The notes beneath the pieces were generated by a model. That model was not told the origin of the DNA. It saw nothing but the letters and a program-made list of their open reading frames with translations, and searched no databases. This document shows, in pieces, positions 18,659 through 30,659 of a stretch of DNA of 64,000 nt; positions within the stretch are counted from its first letter, which is position 1; each line of letters opens with the position of its first letter. The stretch is from assembly GCF_963678635.1 (NCBI RefSeq), contig NC_087063.1:64959290-65023289 (forward strand). Reading direction: 5' to 3'. This DNA comes from Symsagittifera roscoffensis. Taxonomy: Eukaryota; Xenacoelomorpha; Acoela; Convolutidae. The position numbers and the translations under genes were made by a program.

Positions 18659-21600
18659 ATGGACGAAAAATTCCAAAGTAAGATACGCAAGTTATTCGAA
18701 ACCCGTCTAAATCTAGAAAATGAGCTGCTTAAAGGTCACTCATTATTACTTGAGTACATTGAGAATAATAGTCGCACTACAAAAATTGATAATGCTGTTT
18801 ACAAATGTAAAATTGCGTTGGAAAAAGCTGTCGACGTCAATGAGCAATTAATTAGGTTAGCGGGAAAAACGGAAAATCCTGAAAAAATTATTGCTCAGCA
18901 AGACCTTTGGCTTAAGAAAGTAACCGAAATGAACGATAAAGTAATGCACGAAGCTCAGAGTTACAAGATGAGCCTTGAACCTTCATTTCCAGCAGCCGGC
19001 ATTACAGGGAGCAAGGGATATTTACAACAAACTAGGTCTGAGACATCCTCACACTCGCACAAAACAAGTGATTCAGCAGCACGAGTATCTGAAAACAGGT
19101 CTAAGGTCTCTAATAAGTCTAAGGATAGTAGAAAGCTTGACTCACATAAGTCTGATAAATCTGCTTCCACTCGTCATACGTCGACTGTTCGCACAATGTC
19201 ATCAAGTGAGAAACGGCATGAGTTAGCTTTAGTAAAACGACGCCATGAGGAGCTGGAAAGGCAGTATCAAGTATCTTTAAGACTTAAAGAGCAAGAGAAC
19301 CGTCTTAAGTTCGAACAAAGTCAGCTGGAACTAGAGCAATTGGCTGAAAATCATAAAAAGCAACTAATTGAAATGGAATTGAAAGCGTTTGAACTTGAGG
19401 ACAGTTCATCTGAGGTTAGCGAGAAGGTAGCGGAAAGTAACTTAACAGGAGTAAGTCAACCTATTTCAAAGGTAGCAACCGATCGAACTAATGATTGGGT
19501 AGACTCTGTTAGTTCACAAGCACCTCCCGACGTTGCTAGTGCGCCAGGTTTGCAGGCCTTCACTCATGTACCCATTTCGTCAGGACCGACGACTTCCGCC
19601 CTCCTTGCTCATGCAATTCACACCAGTAATAGTCATAACCATGAGCACACAGCATTGAGTGACCCTGGAATCCATAGTTATGGACATCGGGCTATGCCTC
19701 GATTTGGCAGTGCAAGCCTTTTGCCATTGCAAGCTTCTGTTTCATTCCCAGCCTCTGTTCCATTCCCAGTTAACAATATGCATTCTAGTGCACACGTGTT
19801 ACCAACACCGTCGGCTGTTCCTTTACAGACCATGAGTTCAAACATAACTAATGGTAGTTTTGCCATCGCGCAACCGGAATCATTACCTGTCCCAATGTTA
19901 CCGGCCCAACCCGGTTCTGGTTTTGTTTCTTTGTCGCCTGCATTTGCTGGCGGTGGCTTCTCATCTTCTGGAGTAAACCCAACGCCGGTTTGCTTTTCGG
20001 CACCTAATTGCCATGCAGCGCCAGTCCAGACGCAACATAATCTTCCCTTTGTTCCGCATACTGTGTCACCTAATATCAACGATTACTACACAAGTGATGC
20101 AAACATATGGCGATTGGCAGCTACAACTCCAATCGTCACGCCTGCTCAGTGTTGTAATGCTGGAAACATTTTTTCTAATGTGACAACTGTTGTCCCATCG
20201 TGTAACACCGCCGCTCCTTATACTAGTGGTGGGACTGTGTATTTTAATACTCCCCCAGTTCATCCACAACATGTTCCGTATTTCGTCAATCAAACTAATA
20301 CTGGTTATCAGCCAGTCAACGAAGACTACGCACCGTCTCCCGCTTATCCGAACCAAGGTTGTTCATCGGATCGACCTCTCTCCGCTCGTGAATTGGCGGA
20401 ATTATTGATGCATAGCCGCAAAGATCATCTTCCTGAATGGAAGTTAGCCCAGTTTGACGGCAACCCGTTAAACTGGCACGAATGGTTTGGTCAGTTTAAG
20501 TCCACCGTTGATTCCGCTGTTCTCACCGATGATACGAAATTGACATACTTAAAAACGCTCGTCACAGGCAAAGCAAAAACCGCAATTGCGGAGTTTAGTT
20601 ATAGTGGCGTTATGTACAAGGATGCACTGGCCACCTTGCAACGGAAGTTTGGGCAACCACATGCCATTGTTGGTGCGCATCTTGATAAGCCGAATACTTT
20701 TCCTCCACTTAAGATGCACAATTCGGAAAATGTCATTAGTTTCTCCTCTGCCATATCTGGCCTCGTAGCAGTTTTCAAATCATTGTCTTTCAACGATGAT
20801 CTAAAGAGTGTTAACCTGTTTAACCAAGCTGTTAGTAAACTTCCGCCTAACCTCAAGGAGGCTTGGTCAATGCATACTGTTAGACATAATTGGCAGCGAC
20901 CAACACTCTTAGACTTCAACAACTGGTTGAAAGAAAAGGCCGAGGGGCATGAAAGATTACGTTTACTCAGCTCTAAGGCAAAAAATGAAGAACCGGTTAA
21001 ACCAAAAACAACCAAAGTTTTTGCAGCCAATAGCCAGGTAACTAGTAAGGCTCAGGATAAGTCTCAGGATAAGTCTAAGTTTCCGCCGTGCGTTTTGTGT
21101 AAGGGTAGTCATGCATTGTGGAATTGTGCTGTTTTTAAGGAAAAGAATGCTACTCAGCGAGCAAAATACGTAGCTGAACAGAAACTTTGCTTCGCTTGTC
21201 TCAATGGCAATCATAGTTTCCGGCAATGTTCTAGAGCAAAAAAGTGCCCGAAGCCAGAGTGTGATAGCACACATAATGTCTTGCTCCATGGAGCCGAAAG
21301 AATATTTCCTCGGAAGGAAAATTCAAATGTCTCGAATAAGGCTGGAACAAACAAATCCAAGGAGAATACAAACACTTCCACCCATGCCGCTGTTAGTGAT
21401 GTACATGACATTGAATCTTCTAAAGGGTTGTTGCCAATTGCAACACTTGGTGTATCCTGGGATGTAACCAGTCTCCTGACGTTGGTTCTTTGTGATAGTG
21501 CATCGACTCACTCCTGGGTGTCTTCGTCACTCGTAAACCGTGTCGGCTTAGTAGGGGAGCCCGTTAACTTGTCAATTAGTGGTTTCAATTCGACCACCGT

Positions 21601-24600
21601 TGTTGAGACTCAGAGGGTCAAGTTTACAGTTTCCTCCGAGCCGAATAATAGTGATTTCGTATTTTCTTTCTGTGCATATGTTAAAGACAATATTCGGATT
21701 GGTTCCGAATTAATCAATATTGCTGAATTGCAGAATAAATATCCACAATTAGCACCTATTAAGCCCATTCAATATACTTATGAGGACGTTGAAGTTATTA
21801 TCGGACAAGACTACTACCACGCCGTTAGACCCATTGAGTTCATCTTGGGAGATGATAAAAACTCACCGTGTTCCGTTCGCCTACCGATAGGTTGGGTCTT
21901 AAGTGGTCCGTTGCCGCCGTCCGGTAATTCTACTTCTTCGTGTTTCAAGTGTGTTGTTGAAGATTCTTCTCTGACCGACCAGATAAAATCCTGGTACGAG
22001 TTGGAATCGTATGGTGCTTTCAAACAAGTCGATGCCCGTTCCGCCGCGGATAAACATGCTTTATCCATCCTCAATTCTGAAACCGTTCACAATGGTGAAA
22101 GATACATTGTGCCTATGCTTTGGATTGATAGTAATGTCAGTCTACCAAACAATTATTACTCGTCACTCGCCCAATTTAATTCATTGGAGAGAAGGTTAAG
22201 TAAAGACCCTGAGCTGCGCGAAAGATACGCAGAAACAATTAGAGAGGACATTAGGAAAGGCTATGTCGTTACCGTCGAACCGCATGATCCACGTAAGCGT
22301 TCCGATCGCGAGTGGTATCTTCCGCACCATCCCGTCGTAAATCCGAATAAGCCGGGTAAGGTGCGCCGAGTCCTTAATGGGGCTTCTAAGTTTCACGGCA
22401 CATCCTTAAATAAGTCCTTATTGGTGGGTCCTGACCTACTCCAAAATTTAATTTTCGTGCTTTTGCGATTCCGTCAACACAAGTACGCCGTCTCCGCGGA
22501 TATAGAGGGTATGTTCCTCCAGGTAGGAGTCCTTGCCCGCGATCAAATTTCGCTCCGTTTTTTGTGGCGGGAGGATACCACTTCCGATGTGGTAGTTCAT
22601 CAGTACACTCGCCATATATTCGGCGCACGGGATTCGCCTGCGTGCGCCAATTTCGCGTTGCGAAAAACAGCAACTGATAATATGTCCACATACCCTGAGG
22701 CCGCCTCAGCCGTAAATGAAAAATTTTACATGGACGATTACTTGGATTCGTTCGAGAACGTTACCCAAGCAATTAAAACTAGTCGCGATTTGGTTTCCTT
22801 ACTAAAATTGGGAGGATTTAATTTGACTAAATTTGTCAGTAATGCTGATGAAATCACTTCAGCAATGAACCCCGAGGAATCCGAAACCTCATCTTCACCC
22901 ATCAAGGAAATATGTAACGGTGCCGAACAATCATCACACGTCTTAGGTCTTAAGTGGGACCATGTGAAAGACACATTGGTTGTTAGCAGAGGCGTGGATC
23001 GTCCTCTCGATAAAGCAATAACTCAACGAACCGTCTTGAGTTTCGTCTCTTCTGTGTTTGACCCTGTTGGGTTAGTAGCTCCATACACAGTTAGGGCCCG
23101 TCTTTTACTGAAAGATATTTGGAAAATCAGTGGTCAAAGTTGGGACGACGAATTGCCAGAAGACATAAGAGATAAGTTTCTCGAGTGGCACTCCGGTCTC
23201 CCTCTCTTAGGGCAATTGACTATTCCCCGTTGTTACTTCACAGAGCCTGTTGATCAAATTGAGCTCCACATGTTCGGTGATAGCTCGCAGGACGTTTTCT
23301 GTGCTGTTGGATTTTTGCGTGCGCGACTCGCGAGCTCGCATAAAACTGAAATATCCTTCATCTTTGGTAAAGCTCGCGTTGCGCCCATGAAAGCGCTATC
23401 TATACCGAAGCTAGAGCTTCAAGCTGCTCTGCTCGCCACACGACTAAAAGATGATATACTGACCGCCCTTACCGTCTCTATTAATCATGTCTTTATGTGG
23501 ACAGATAGTACAACAGTTTTGCAGTGGCTAAACTCCACTGAAAAATTACCTGTATTCGTCGCTAATCGTGTCGGCGAAATCCTCGAGTCGACCACTATTG
23601 ATGAGTGGCACCATGTTCTGAGCGGCGATAATCCAGCTGATACCGGTACGCGGGGGATTTCTTCGGAAGCCCTCAAGGATAGCAGCTGGGTTATTGGTCC
23701 GAGCATTCTCAGGACTACTGATTGGCCGTTTATACCCGACGAACGTGTAATCAATAAAATTCGTTTGAAGGGTCCTTCTTGTGATGTTGATAATTGCTTG
23801 GAGACATCATCTTCCTTCGTCACCGATGTCACATCAATCAAACATCCCGAACACGGGTTCAATTGGGAAAGGTTCAGTTCCTTTACAAGATATAAACGAG
23901 TAGTCGCTTTTATGTTGAGGGTGTTGCCTTCACATAAGCATTTTCGTGGTAAAGACTTACGAATCACCGACCCTACTGAACTTGATATTGCAGAAAGCAA
24001 ACTGATTCATCTTGCTCAGATGGAATCCTTTCCCGTTGAGTTAAAAACACTCACCGCTGGCAAACCTATTAAGAATAGTAGTAAAATTGCCACATACTCG
24101 CCATTTATCGGTCCCGCTGGAATCATTCGTTCCACCGGACGGATTGTGCGCTTAGTGGATACCGAGTTTGATACTAAGCACCCAATAATACTCGACGCCC
24201 GACATACCTTAGTTCGTTTGTTGGCCCGCAGCCTCCACCATAAGCATTTTCATCAAGGATTAGATTACATGCGCTCCGTTTTAAATATGAAATATGCAAT
24301 ACTTGGGTTGCGTCGACTACTTCGGTCTATCGAAAATCAATGTGTGACATGCCGTAAACGCAAAGCAAGCACCATCCAGCCAATTATGTCCAATTTACCG
24401 GTCGAACGTCTCGGATACAAGCAATCACCCTTCAATCATACGGGTGTGGATTACTTTGGACCGCTTTACGTTCCGGTTCGCAGAAGCACGGAAAAAAGAT
24501 GGGGATTTCTTTTTACTTGCCTCACCACCAGGGCTGTACACCTTGAGATTGTACCGTCTCTGGACACCAGTTCGTGTGTCATGGGCATTGAACGGTTCGT

Positions 24601-24916
24601 TGCGCGCCGTGGTACGCCAAGCACAATCTGGTCGGATAATGGCACGAACTTCGTTGGTGCGGAAAAGGAATTACTTGCCTGCATCAAGAGCTGGAATGGC
24701 ATGGCTCCGACCATTTTTGCACACAAAGTTGTTACTTGGAAATTTAACCCGCCAGGCGCACCCCATCATGGCGGCTCCTGGGAACGCCTCGTCCGAAGCG
24801 TGAAGCGCGTGCTGTACGATATCCTAGGCGCCAGGTTTGCAGGCCTTCACTCATGTACCCATTTCGTCAGGACCGACGACTTCCGCCCTCCTTGCTCATG
24901 CAATTCACACCAGTAA
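18659..24916 (+). CDS. gag-pol: BEL-2 Gag-Pol, first copy, integrase C-terminus replaced
   Basis: ATG at 18659, following in-frame stops at 18563 and 18623. Seen: coiled-coil region at residues about 180-250, Pro/Ser/Asn-rich linker, zinc knuckles at 811 and 844, protease motif LCDSASTHSWV at about 944, reverse transcriptase with YMDDYLDS at 1357-1364, RNase H, an integrase zinc-binding region ending in CVTC, and integrase catalytic residues D1931, D1993 and E2042. At 24828 the sequence jumps back to the gag region (microhomology GC). The last ~28 residues are out-of-frame, and the integrase C-terminal domain, about 180 residues, is lost. A glycine in the conserved stretch before the integrase glutamate is valine here (near 24728), unlike the second copy. 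Nearly complete but probably unable to make normal integrase. Confidence 0.93.
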   Translation: MDEKFQSKIRKLFETRLNLENELLKGHSLLLEYIENNSRTTKIDNAVYKCKIALEKAVDVNEQLIRLAGKTENPEKIIAQQDLWLKKVTEMNDKVMHEAQSYKMSLEPSFPAAGITGSKGYLQQTRSETSSHSHKTSDSAARVSENRSKVSNKSKDSRKLDSHKSDKSASTRHTSTVRTMSSSEKRHELALVKRRHEELERQYQVSLRLKEQENRLKFEQSQLELEQLAENHKKQLIEMELKAFELEDSSSEVSEKVAESNLTGVSQPISKVATDRTNDWVDSVSSQAPPDVASAPGLQAFTHVPISSGPTTSALLAHAIHTSNSHNHEHTALSDPGIHSYGHRAMPRFGSASLLPLQASVSFPASVPFPVNNMHSSAHVLPTPSAVPLQTMSSNITNGSFAIAQPESLPVPMLPAQPGSGFVSLSPAFAGGGFSSSGVNPTPVCFSAPNCHAAPVQTQHNLPFVPHTVSPNINDYYTSDANIWRLAATTPIVTPAQCCNAGNIFSNVTTVVPSCNTAAPYTSGGTVYFNTPPVHPQHVPYFVNQTNTGYQPVNEDYAPSPAYPNQGCSSDRPLSARELAELLMHSRKDHLPEWKLAQFDGNPLNWHEWFGQFKSTVDSAVLTDDTKLTYLKTLVTGKAKTAIAEFSYSGVMYKDALATLQRKFGQPHAIVGAHLDKPNTFPPLKMHNSENVISFSSAISGLVAVFKSLSFNDDLKSVNLFNQAVSKLPPNLKEAWSMHTVRHNWQRPTLLDFNNWLKEKAEGHERLRLLSSKAKNEEPVKPKTTKVFAANSQVTSKAQDKSQDKSKFPPCVLCKGSHALWNCAVFKEKNATQRAKYVAEQKLCFACLNGNHSFRQCSRAKKCPKPECDSTHNVLLHGAERIFPRKENSNVSNKAGTNKSKENTNTSTHAAVSDVHDIESSKGLLPIATLGVSWDVTSLLTLVLCDSASTHSWVSSSLVNRVGLVGEPVNLSISGFNSTTVVETQRVKFTVSSEPNNSDFVFSFCAYVKDNIRIGSELINIAELQNKYPQLAPIKPIQYTYEDVEVIIGQDYYHAVRPIEFILGDDKNSPCSVRLPIGWVLSGPLPPSGNSTSSCFKCVVEDSSLTDQIKSWYELESYGAFKQVDARSAADKHALSILNSETVHNGERYIVPMLWIDSNVSLPNNYYSSLAQFNSLERRLSKDPELRERYAETIREDIRKGYVVTVEPHDPRKRSDREWYLPHHPVVNPNKPGKVRRVLNGASKFHGTSLNKSLLVGPDLLQNLIFVLLRFRQHKYAVSADIEGMFLQVGVLARDQISLRFLWREDTTSDVVVHQYTRHIFGARDSPACANFALRKTATDNMSTYPEAASAVNEKFYMDDYLDSFENVTQAIKTSRDLVSLLKLGGFNLTKFVSNADEITSAMNPEESETSSSPIKEICNGAEQSSHVLGLKWDHVKDTLVVSRGVDRPLDKAITQRTVLSFVSSVFDPVGLVAPYTVRARLLLKDIWKISGQSWDDELPEDIRDKFLEWHSGLPLLGQLTIPRCYFTEPVDQIELHMFGDSSQDVFCAVGFLRARLASSHKTEISFIFGKARVAPMKALSIPKLELQAALLATRLKDDILTALTVSINHVFMWTDSTTVLQWLNSTEKLPVFVANRVGEILESTTIDEWHHVLSGDNPADTGTRGISSEALKDSSWVIGPSILRTTDWPFIPDERVINKIRLKGPSCDVDNCLETSSSFVTDVTSIKHPEHGFNWERFSSFTRYKRVVAFMLRVLPSHKHFRGKDLRITDPTELDIAESKLIHLAQMESFPVELKTLTAGKPIKNSSKIATYSPFIGPAGIIRSTGRIVRLVDTEFDTKHPIILDARHTLVRLLARSLHHKHFHQGLDYMRSVLNMKYAILGLRRLLRSIENQCVTCRKRKASTIQPIMSNLPVERLGYKQSPFNHTGVDYFGPLYVPVRRSTEKRWGFLFTCLTTRAVHLEIVPSLDTSSCVMGIERFVARRGTPSTIWSDNGTNFVGAEKELLACIKSWNGMAPTIFAHKVVTWKFNPPGAPHHGGSWERLVRSVKRVLYDILGARFAGLHSCTHFVRTDDFRPPCSCNSHQ

Positions 24917-27900
24917 TAGTCATAACCATGAGCACACAGCATTGAGTGACCCTGGAATCCATAGTTATGGACATCGGGCTATGCCTCGATTTGGCAGTGC
25001 AAGCCTTTTGCCATTGCAAGCTTCTGTTTCATTCCCAGCCTATGTTCCATTCCCAGTTAACAATATGCATTCTAGTGCACACGTGTTACCAACACCGTCG
25101 GCTGTTCCTTTACAGACCATGAGTTCAAACATAACTAATGGTAGTTTTGCCATCGCGCAACCGGAATCATTACCTGTCCCAATGTTACCGGCCCAACCCG
25201 GTTCTGGTTTTGTTTCTTTGTCGCCTGCATTTGCTGGCGGTGGCTTCTCATCTTCTGGAGTAAACCCAACGCCGGTTTGCTTTTCGGCACCTAATTGCCA
25301 TGCAGCGCCAGTCCAGACGCAACATAATCTTCCCTTTGTTCCGCATACTGTGTCACCTAATATCAACGATTACTACACAAGTGATGCAAACATATGGCGA
25401 TTGGCAGCTACAACTCCAATCGTCACGCCTGCTCAGTGTTGTAATGCTGGAAACATTTTTTCTAATGTGACAACTGTTGTCCCATCGTGTAACACCGCCG
25501 CTCCTTATACTAGTGGTGGGACTGTGTATTTTAATACTCCCCCAGTTCATCCACAACATGTTCCGTATTTCGTCAATCAAACAAATACTGGTTATCAGTC
25601 AGTCAACGAAGACTACGCACCGTCTCCCGCTTATCCGAACCAAGGTTGTTCATCGGATCGACCTCTCTCCGCTCGTGAATTGGCGGAATTATTGATGCAT
25701 AGCCGCAAAGATCATCTTCCTGAATGGAAGTTAGCCCAGTTTGACGGCAACCCGTTAAACTGGCACGAATGGTTTGGTCAGTTTAAGTCCACCGTTGATT
25801 CCGCTGTTCTCACCGATGATACGAAATTGACATACTTAAAAACGCTCGTCACAGGCAAAGCAAAAACCGCAATTGCGGAGTTTAGTTATAGTGGCGTTAT
25901 GTACAAGGATGCACTGGCCACCTTGCAACGGAAGTTTGGGCAACCACATGCCATTGTTGGTGCGCATCTTGATAAGCTGAATACTTTTCCTCCACTTAAG
26001 ATGCACAATTCGGAAAATGTCATTAGTTTCTCCTCTGCCATATCTGGCCTCGTAGCAGTTTTCAAATCATTGTCTTTCAACGATGATCTAAAGAGTGTTA
26101 ACCTGTTAAACCAAGCTGTTAGTAAACTTCCGCCTAACCTCAAGGAGGCTTGGTCAATGCATACTGTTAGACATAATTGGCAGCGACCAACACTCTTAGA
26201 CTTCAACAACTGGTTGAAAGAAAAGGCCGAGGGGCATGAAAGATTACGTTTACTCAGCTCTAAGGCAAAAAATGAAGAACCGGTTAAACCAAAAACAACC
26301 AAAGTTTTTGCAGCCAATAGCCAGGTAACTAGTAAGGCTCAGGATAAGTCTCAGGATAAGTCTAAGTTTCCGCCGTGCGTTTTGTGTAAGGGTAGTCATG
26401 CATTGTGGAATTGTGCTGTTTTTAAGGAAAAGAATGCTACTCAGCGAGCAAAATACGTAGCTGAACAGAAACTTTGCTTCGCTTGTCTCAATGGCAATCA
26501 TAGTTTCCGGCAATGTTCTAGAGCAAAAAAGTGCCCGAAGCCAGAGTGTGATAGCACACATAATGTCTTGCTCCATGGAGCCGAAAGAATATTTCCTCGG
26601 AAGGAAAATTCAAATGTCTCGAATAAGGCTGGAACAAACAAATCCAAGGAGAATACAAACACTTCCACCCATGCCGCTGTTAGTGATGTACATGACATTG
26701 AATCTTCTAAAGGGTTGTTGCCAATTGCAACACTTGGTGTATCCTGGGATGTAACCAGTCTCCTGACGTTGGTTCTTTGTGATAGTGCATCGACTCACTC
26801 CTGGGTGTCTTCGTCACTCGTAAACCGTCTCGGCTTAGTAGGGGAGCCCGTTAACTTGTCAATTAGTGGTTTCAATTCGACCACCGTTGTTGAGACTCAG
26901 AGGGTCAAGTTTACAGTTTCCTCCGAGCCGAATAATAGTGATTTCGTATTTTCTTTCTGTGCATATGTTAAAGACAATATTCGGATTGGTTCCGAATTAA
27001 TCAATATTGCTGAATTGCAGAATAAATATCCACAATTAGCACCTATTAAGCCCATTCAATATACTTATGAGGACGTTGAAGTTATTATCGGACAAGACTA
27101 CTACCACGCCGTTAGACCCATTGAGTTCATCTTGGGAGATGATAAAAACTCACCGTGTTCCGTTCGCCTACCGATAGGTTGGGTCTTAAGTGGTCCGTTG
27201 CCGCCGTCCGGTAATTCTACTTCTTCGTGTTTCAAGTGTGTTGTTGAAGATTCTTCTCTGACCGACCAGATAAAATCCTGGTACGAGTTGGAATCGTATG
27301 GTGCTTTCAAACAAGTCGATGCCCGTTCCGCCGCGGATAAACATGCTTTATCCATCCTCAATTCTGAAACCGTTCACAATGGTGAAAGATACATTGTGCC
27401 TATGCTTTGGATTGATAGTAATGTCAGTCTACCAAACAATTATTACTCGTCACTCGCCCAATTTAATTCATTGGAGAGAAGGTTAAGTAAAGACCCTGAG
27501 CTGCGCGAAAGATACGCAGAAACAATTAGAGAGGACATTAGGAAAGGCTATGTCGTTACCGTCGAACCGCATGATCCACGTAAGCGTTCCGATTGCGAGT
27601 GGTATCTTCCGCACCATCCCGTCGTAAATCCGAATAAGCCGGGTAAGGTGCGCCGAGTCCTTAATGGGGCTTCTAAGTTTCACGGCACATCCTTAAATAA
27701 GTCCTTATTGGTGGGTCCTGACCTACTCCAAAATTTAATTTTCGTGCTTTTGCGATTCCGTCAACACAAGTACGCCGTCTCCGCGGATATAGAGGGTATG
27801 TTCCTCCAGGTAGGAGTCCTTGCCCGCGATCAAATTTCGCTCCGTTTTTTGTGGCGGGAGGATACCACTTCCGATGTGGTAGTTCATCAGTACACTCGCC

Positions 27901-30114
27901 ATATATTCGGCGCACGGGATTCGCCTGCGTGCGCCAATTTCGCGTTGCGAAAAACAGCAACTGATAATATGTCCACATACCCTGAGGCCGCCTCAGCCGT
28001 AAATGAAAAATTTTACATGGACGATTACTTGGATTCGTTCGAGAACGTTACCCAAGCAATTAAAACTAGTCGCGATTTGGTTTCCTTACTAAAATTGGGA
28101 GGATTTAATTTGACTAAATTTGTCAGTAATGCTGATGAAATCACTTCAGCAATGAACCCCGAGGAATCCGAAACCTCATCTTCACCCATCAAGGAAATAT
28201 GTAACGGTGCCGAACAATCATCACACGTCTTAGGTCTTAAGTGGGACCATGTGAAAGACACATTGGTTGTTAGCAGAGGCGTGGATCGTCCTCTCGATAA
28301 AGCAATAACTCAACGAACCGTCTTGAGTTTCGTCTCTTCTGTGTTTGACCCTGTTGGGTTAGTAGCTCCATACACAGTTAGGGCCCGTCTTTTACTGAAA
28401 GATATTTGGAAAATCAGTGGTCAAAGTTGGGACGACGAATTGCCAGAAGACATAAGAGATAAGTTTCTCGAGTGGCACTCCGGTCTCCCTCTCTTAGGGC
28501 AATTGACTATTCCCCGTTGTTACTTCACAGAGCCTGTTGATCAAATTGAGCTCCACATGTTCGGTGATAGCTCGCAGGACGTTTTCTGTGCTGTTGGATT
28601 TTTGCGTGCGCGACTCGCGAGCTCGCATAAAACTGAAATATCCTTCATCTTTGGTAAAGCTCGCGTTGCGCCCATGAAAGCGCTATCTATACCGAAGCTA
28701 GAGCTTCAAGCTGCTCTGCTCGCCACACGACTAAAAGATGATATACTGACCGCCCTTACCGTCTCTATTAATCATGTCTTTATGTGGACAGATAGTACAA
28801 CAGTTTTGCAGTGGCTAAACTCCACTGAAAAATTACCTGTATTCGTCGCTAATCGTGTCGGCGAAATCCTCGAGTCGACCACTATTGATGAGTGGCACCA
28901 TGTTCTGAGCGGCGATAATCCAGCTGATACCGGTACGCGGGGGATTTCTTCGGAAGCCCTCAAGGATAGCAGCTGGGTTATTGGTCCGAGCATTCTCAGG
29001 ACTACTGATTGGCCGTTTATACCCGACGAACGTGTAATCAATAAAATTCGTTTGAAGGGTCCTTCTTGTGATGTTGATAATTGCTTGGAGACATCATCTT
29101 CCTTCGTCACCGATGTCACATCAATCAAACATCCCGAACACGGGTTCAATTGGGAAAGGTTCAGTTCCTTTACAAGATATAAACGAGTAGTCGCTTTTAT
29201 GTTGAGGGTGTTGCCTTCACATAAGCATTTTCGTGGTAAAGACTTACGAATCACCGACCCTACTGAACTTGATATTGCAGAAAGCAAACTGATTCATCTT
29301 GCTCAGATGGAATCCTTTCCCGTTGAGTTAAAAACACTCACCGCTGGCAAACCTATTAAGAATAGTAGTAAAATTGCCACATACTCGCCATTTATCGGTC
29401 CCGCTGGAATCATTCGTTCCACCGGACGGATTGTGCGCTTAGTGGATACCGAGTTTGATACTAAGCACCCAATAATACTCGACGCCCGACATACCTTAGT
29501 TCGTTTGTTGGCCCGCAGCCTCCACCATAAGCATTTTCATCAAGGATTAGATTACATGCGCTCCGTTTTAAATATGAAATATGCAATACTTGGGTTGCGT
29601 CGACTACTTCGGTCTATCGAAAATCAATGTGTGACATGCCGTAAACGCAAAGCAAGCACCATCCAGCCAATTATGTCCAATTTACCGGTCGAACGTCTCG
29701 GATACAAGCAATCACCCTTCAATCATACGGGTGTGGATTACTTTGGACCGCTTTACGTTCCGGTTCGCAGAAGCACGGAAAAAAGATGGGGATTTCTTTT
29801 TACTTGCCTCACCACCAGGGCTGTACACCTTGAGATTGTACCGTCTCTGGACACCAGTTCGTGTGTCATGGGCATTGAACGGTTCGTTGCGCGCCGTGGT
29901 ACGCCAAGCACAATCTGGTCGGATAATGGCACGAACTTCGTTGGTGCGGAAAAGGAATTACTTGCCTGCATCAAGAGCTGGAATGGCATGGCTCCGACCA
30001 TTTTTGCACACAAAGGTGTTACTTGGAAATTTAACCCGCCAGGCGCACCCCATCATGGCGGCTCCTGGGAACGCCTCGTCCGAAGCGTGAAGCGCGTGCT
30101 ATACGATATCCTAG
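19541..30114 (+). repeat. 5,287-bp internal tandem duplication of BEL-2
   Basis: 19541-24827 is repeated as 24828-30114. The junction is a two-base GC microhomology between integrase and mid-gag. The copies differ at about nine positions (for example C/A near 25042, C/T near 25978, C/T near 27594), so they are not identical echoes of one read set. Confidence 0.92.
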
Positions 30115-30659
30115 GCAGTAGGCGAGTCACTGAAGAGGTGTTAGGAACAACACTTTGCTTAGTTGAACAGGCTTTGAATTCAAGGCCAATAACTCCCGTT
30201 AGTACCGATTCACGTGAGTTAGAAGCGTTAACCCCAAACTATTTTTTGCTTGGACAACATGCCACAAGCTTTCCTTCGCTTTTACCCGGGGAGCACTTCG
30301 ATCACAAGAAAAGGTACGTGCGAGCGCAGTCATATGCTAACGCGATTTGGTCTCGTTGGCTTCGAGAATATGTTCCCTCGCTGAATAAGCGTGTCAAGTG
30401 GCACACTCATTCTGACTTCACTCTTAAAACAGGCGATCTCGTGTGGGTGATTGAGCCCGATAGTCCGCGTGGGTACTACCCTCTCGCCCGAATCGTCAAG
30501 CTAAACTACGGACAGGACGGTTGCGCCCGATCCGCCCTTGTCAGGTCCGCAACCCGTGAAGTCACGCGGCCGACCGTTAAGCTCGCTCCGGTTCTTCCTT
30601 CTTCAGGGGGGGGAGGATGTTGCAATGCAAAACAAGAGTATAGAATAAAACAAGTATAG
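24829..30659 (+). pseudogene. gag-pol: BEL-2 Gag-Pol, second copy, lacks Gag N-terminus
   Basis: Begins inside gag at the position equivalent to 19542 and stays open to 30659. It has no proper start, because the 5,287-bp period is not a multiple of three, so it cannot be read in frame from the first copy. It contains zinc knuckles (26376 on), protease (26775 on), YMDD (28014-28025), RNase H and a full integrase including D (29736), D (29922), E (30069) and the C-terminal domain with GDLVWVIEPDSP. About nine substitutions separate it from copy one. One changes an arginine to cysteine in the conserved EWYLPHHPV block (near 27594). The frame passes through the polypurine tract and ends 42 bases inside the 3' LTR. 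Confidence 0.9.
30606..30617 (+). promoter_or_regulatory. BEL-2 polypurine tract
   Basis: GGGGGGGGAGGA abuts the 3' LTR. It is the expected primer for plus-strand synthesis and also encodes glycines near the end of the polyprotein. Confidence 0.85.

Noticed and set aside
21204-30090. Many short ORFs antisense to or overlapping the two BEL-2 polyproteins
   Set aside because: They repeat identically at a 5,287-bp offset and lie in other frames of clear coding sequence.
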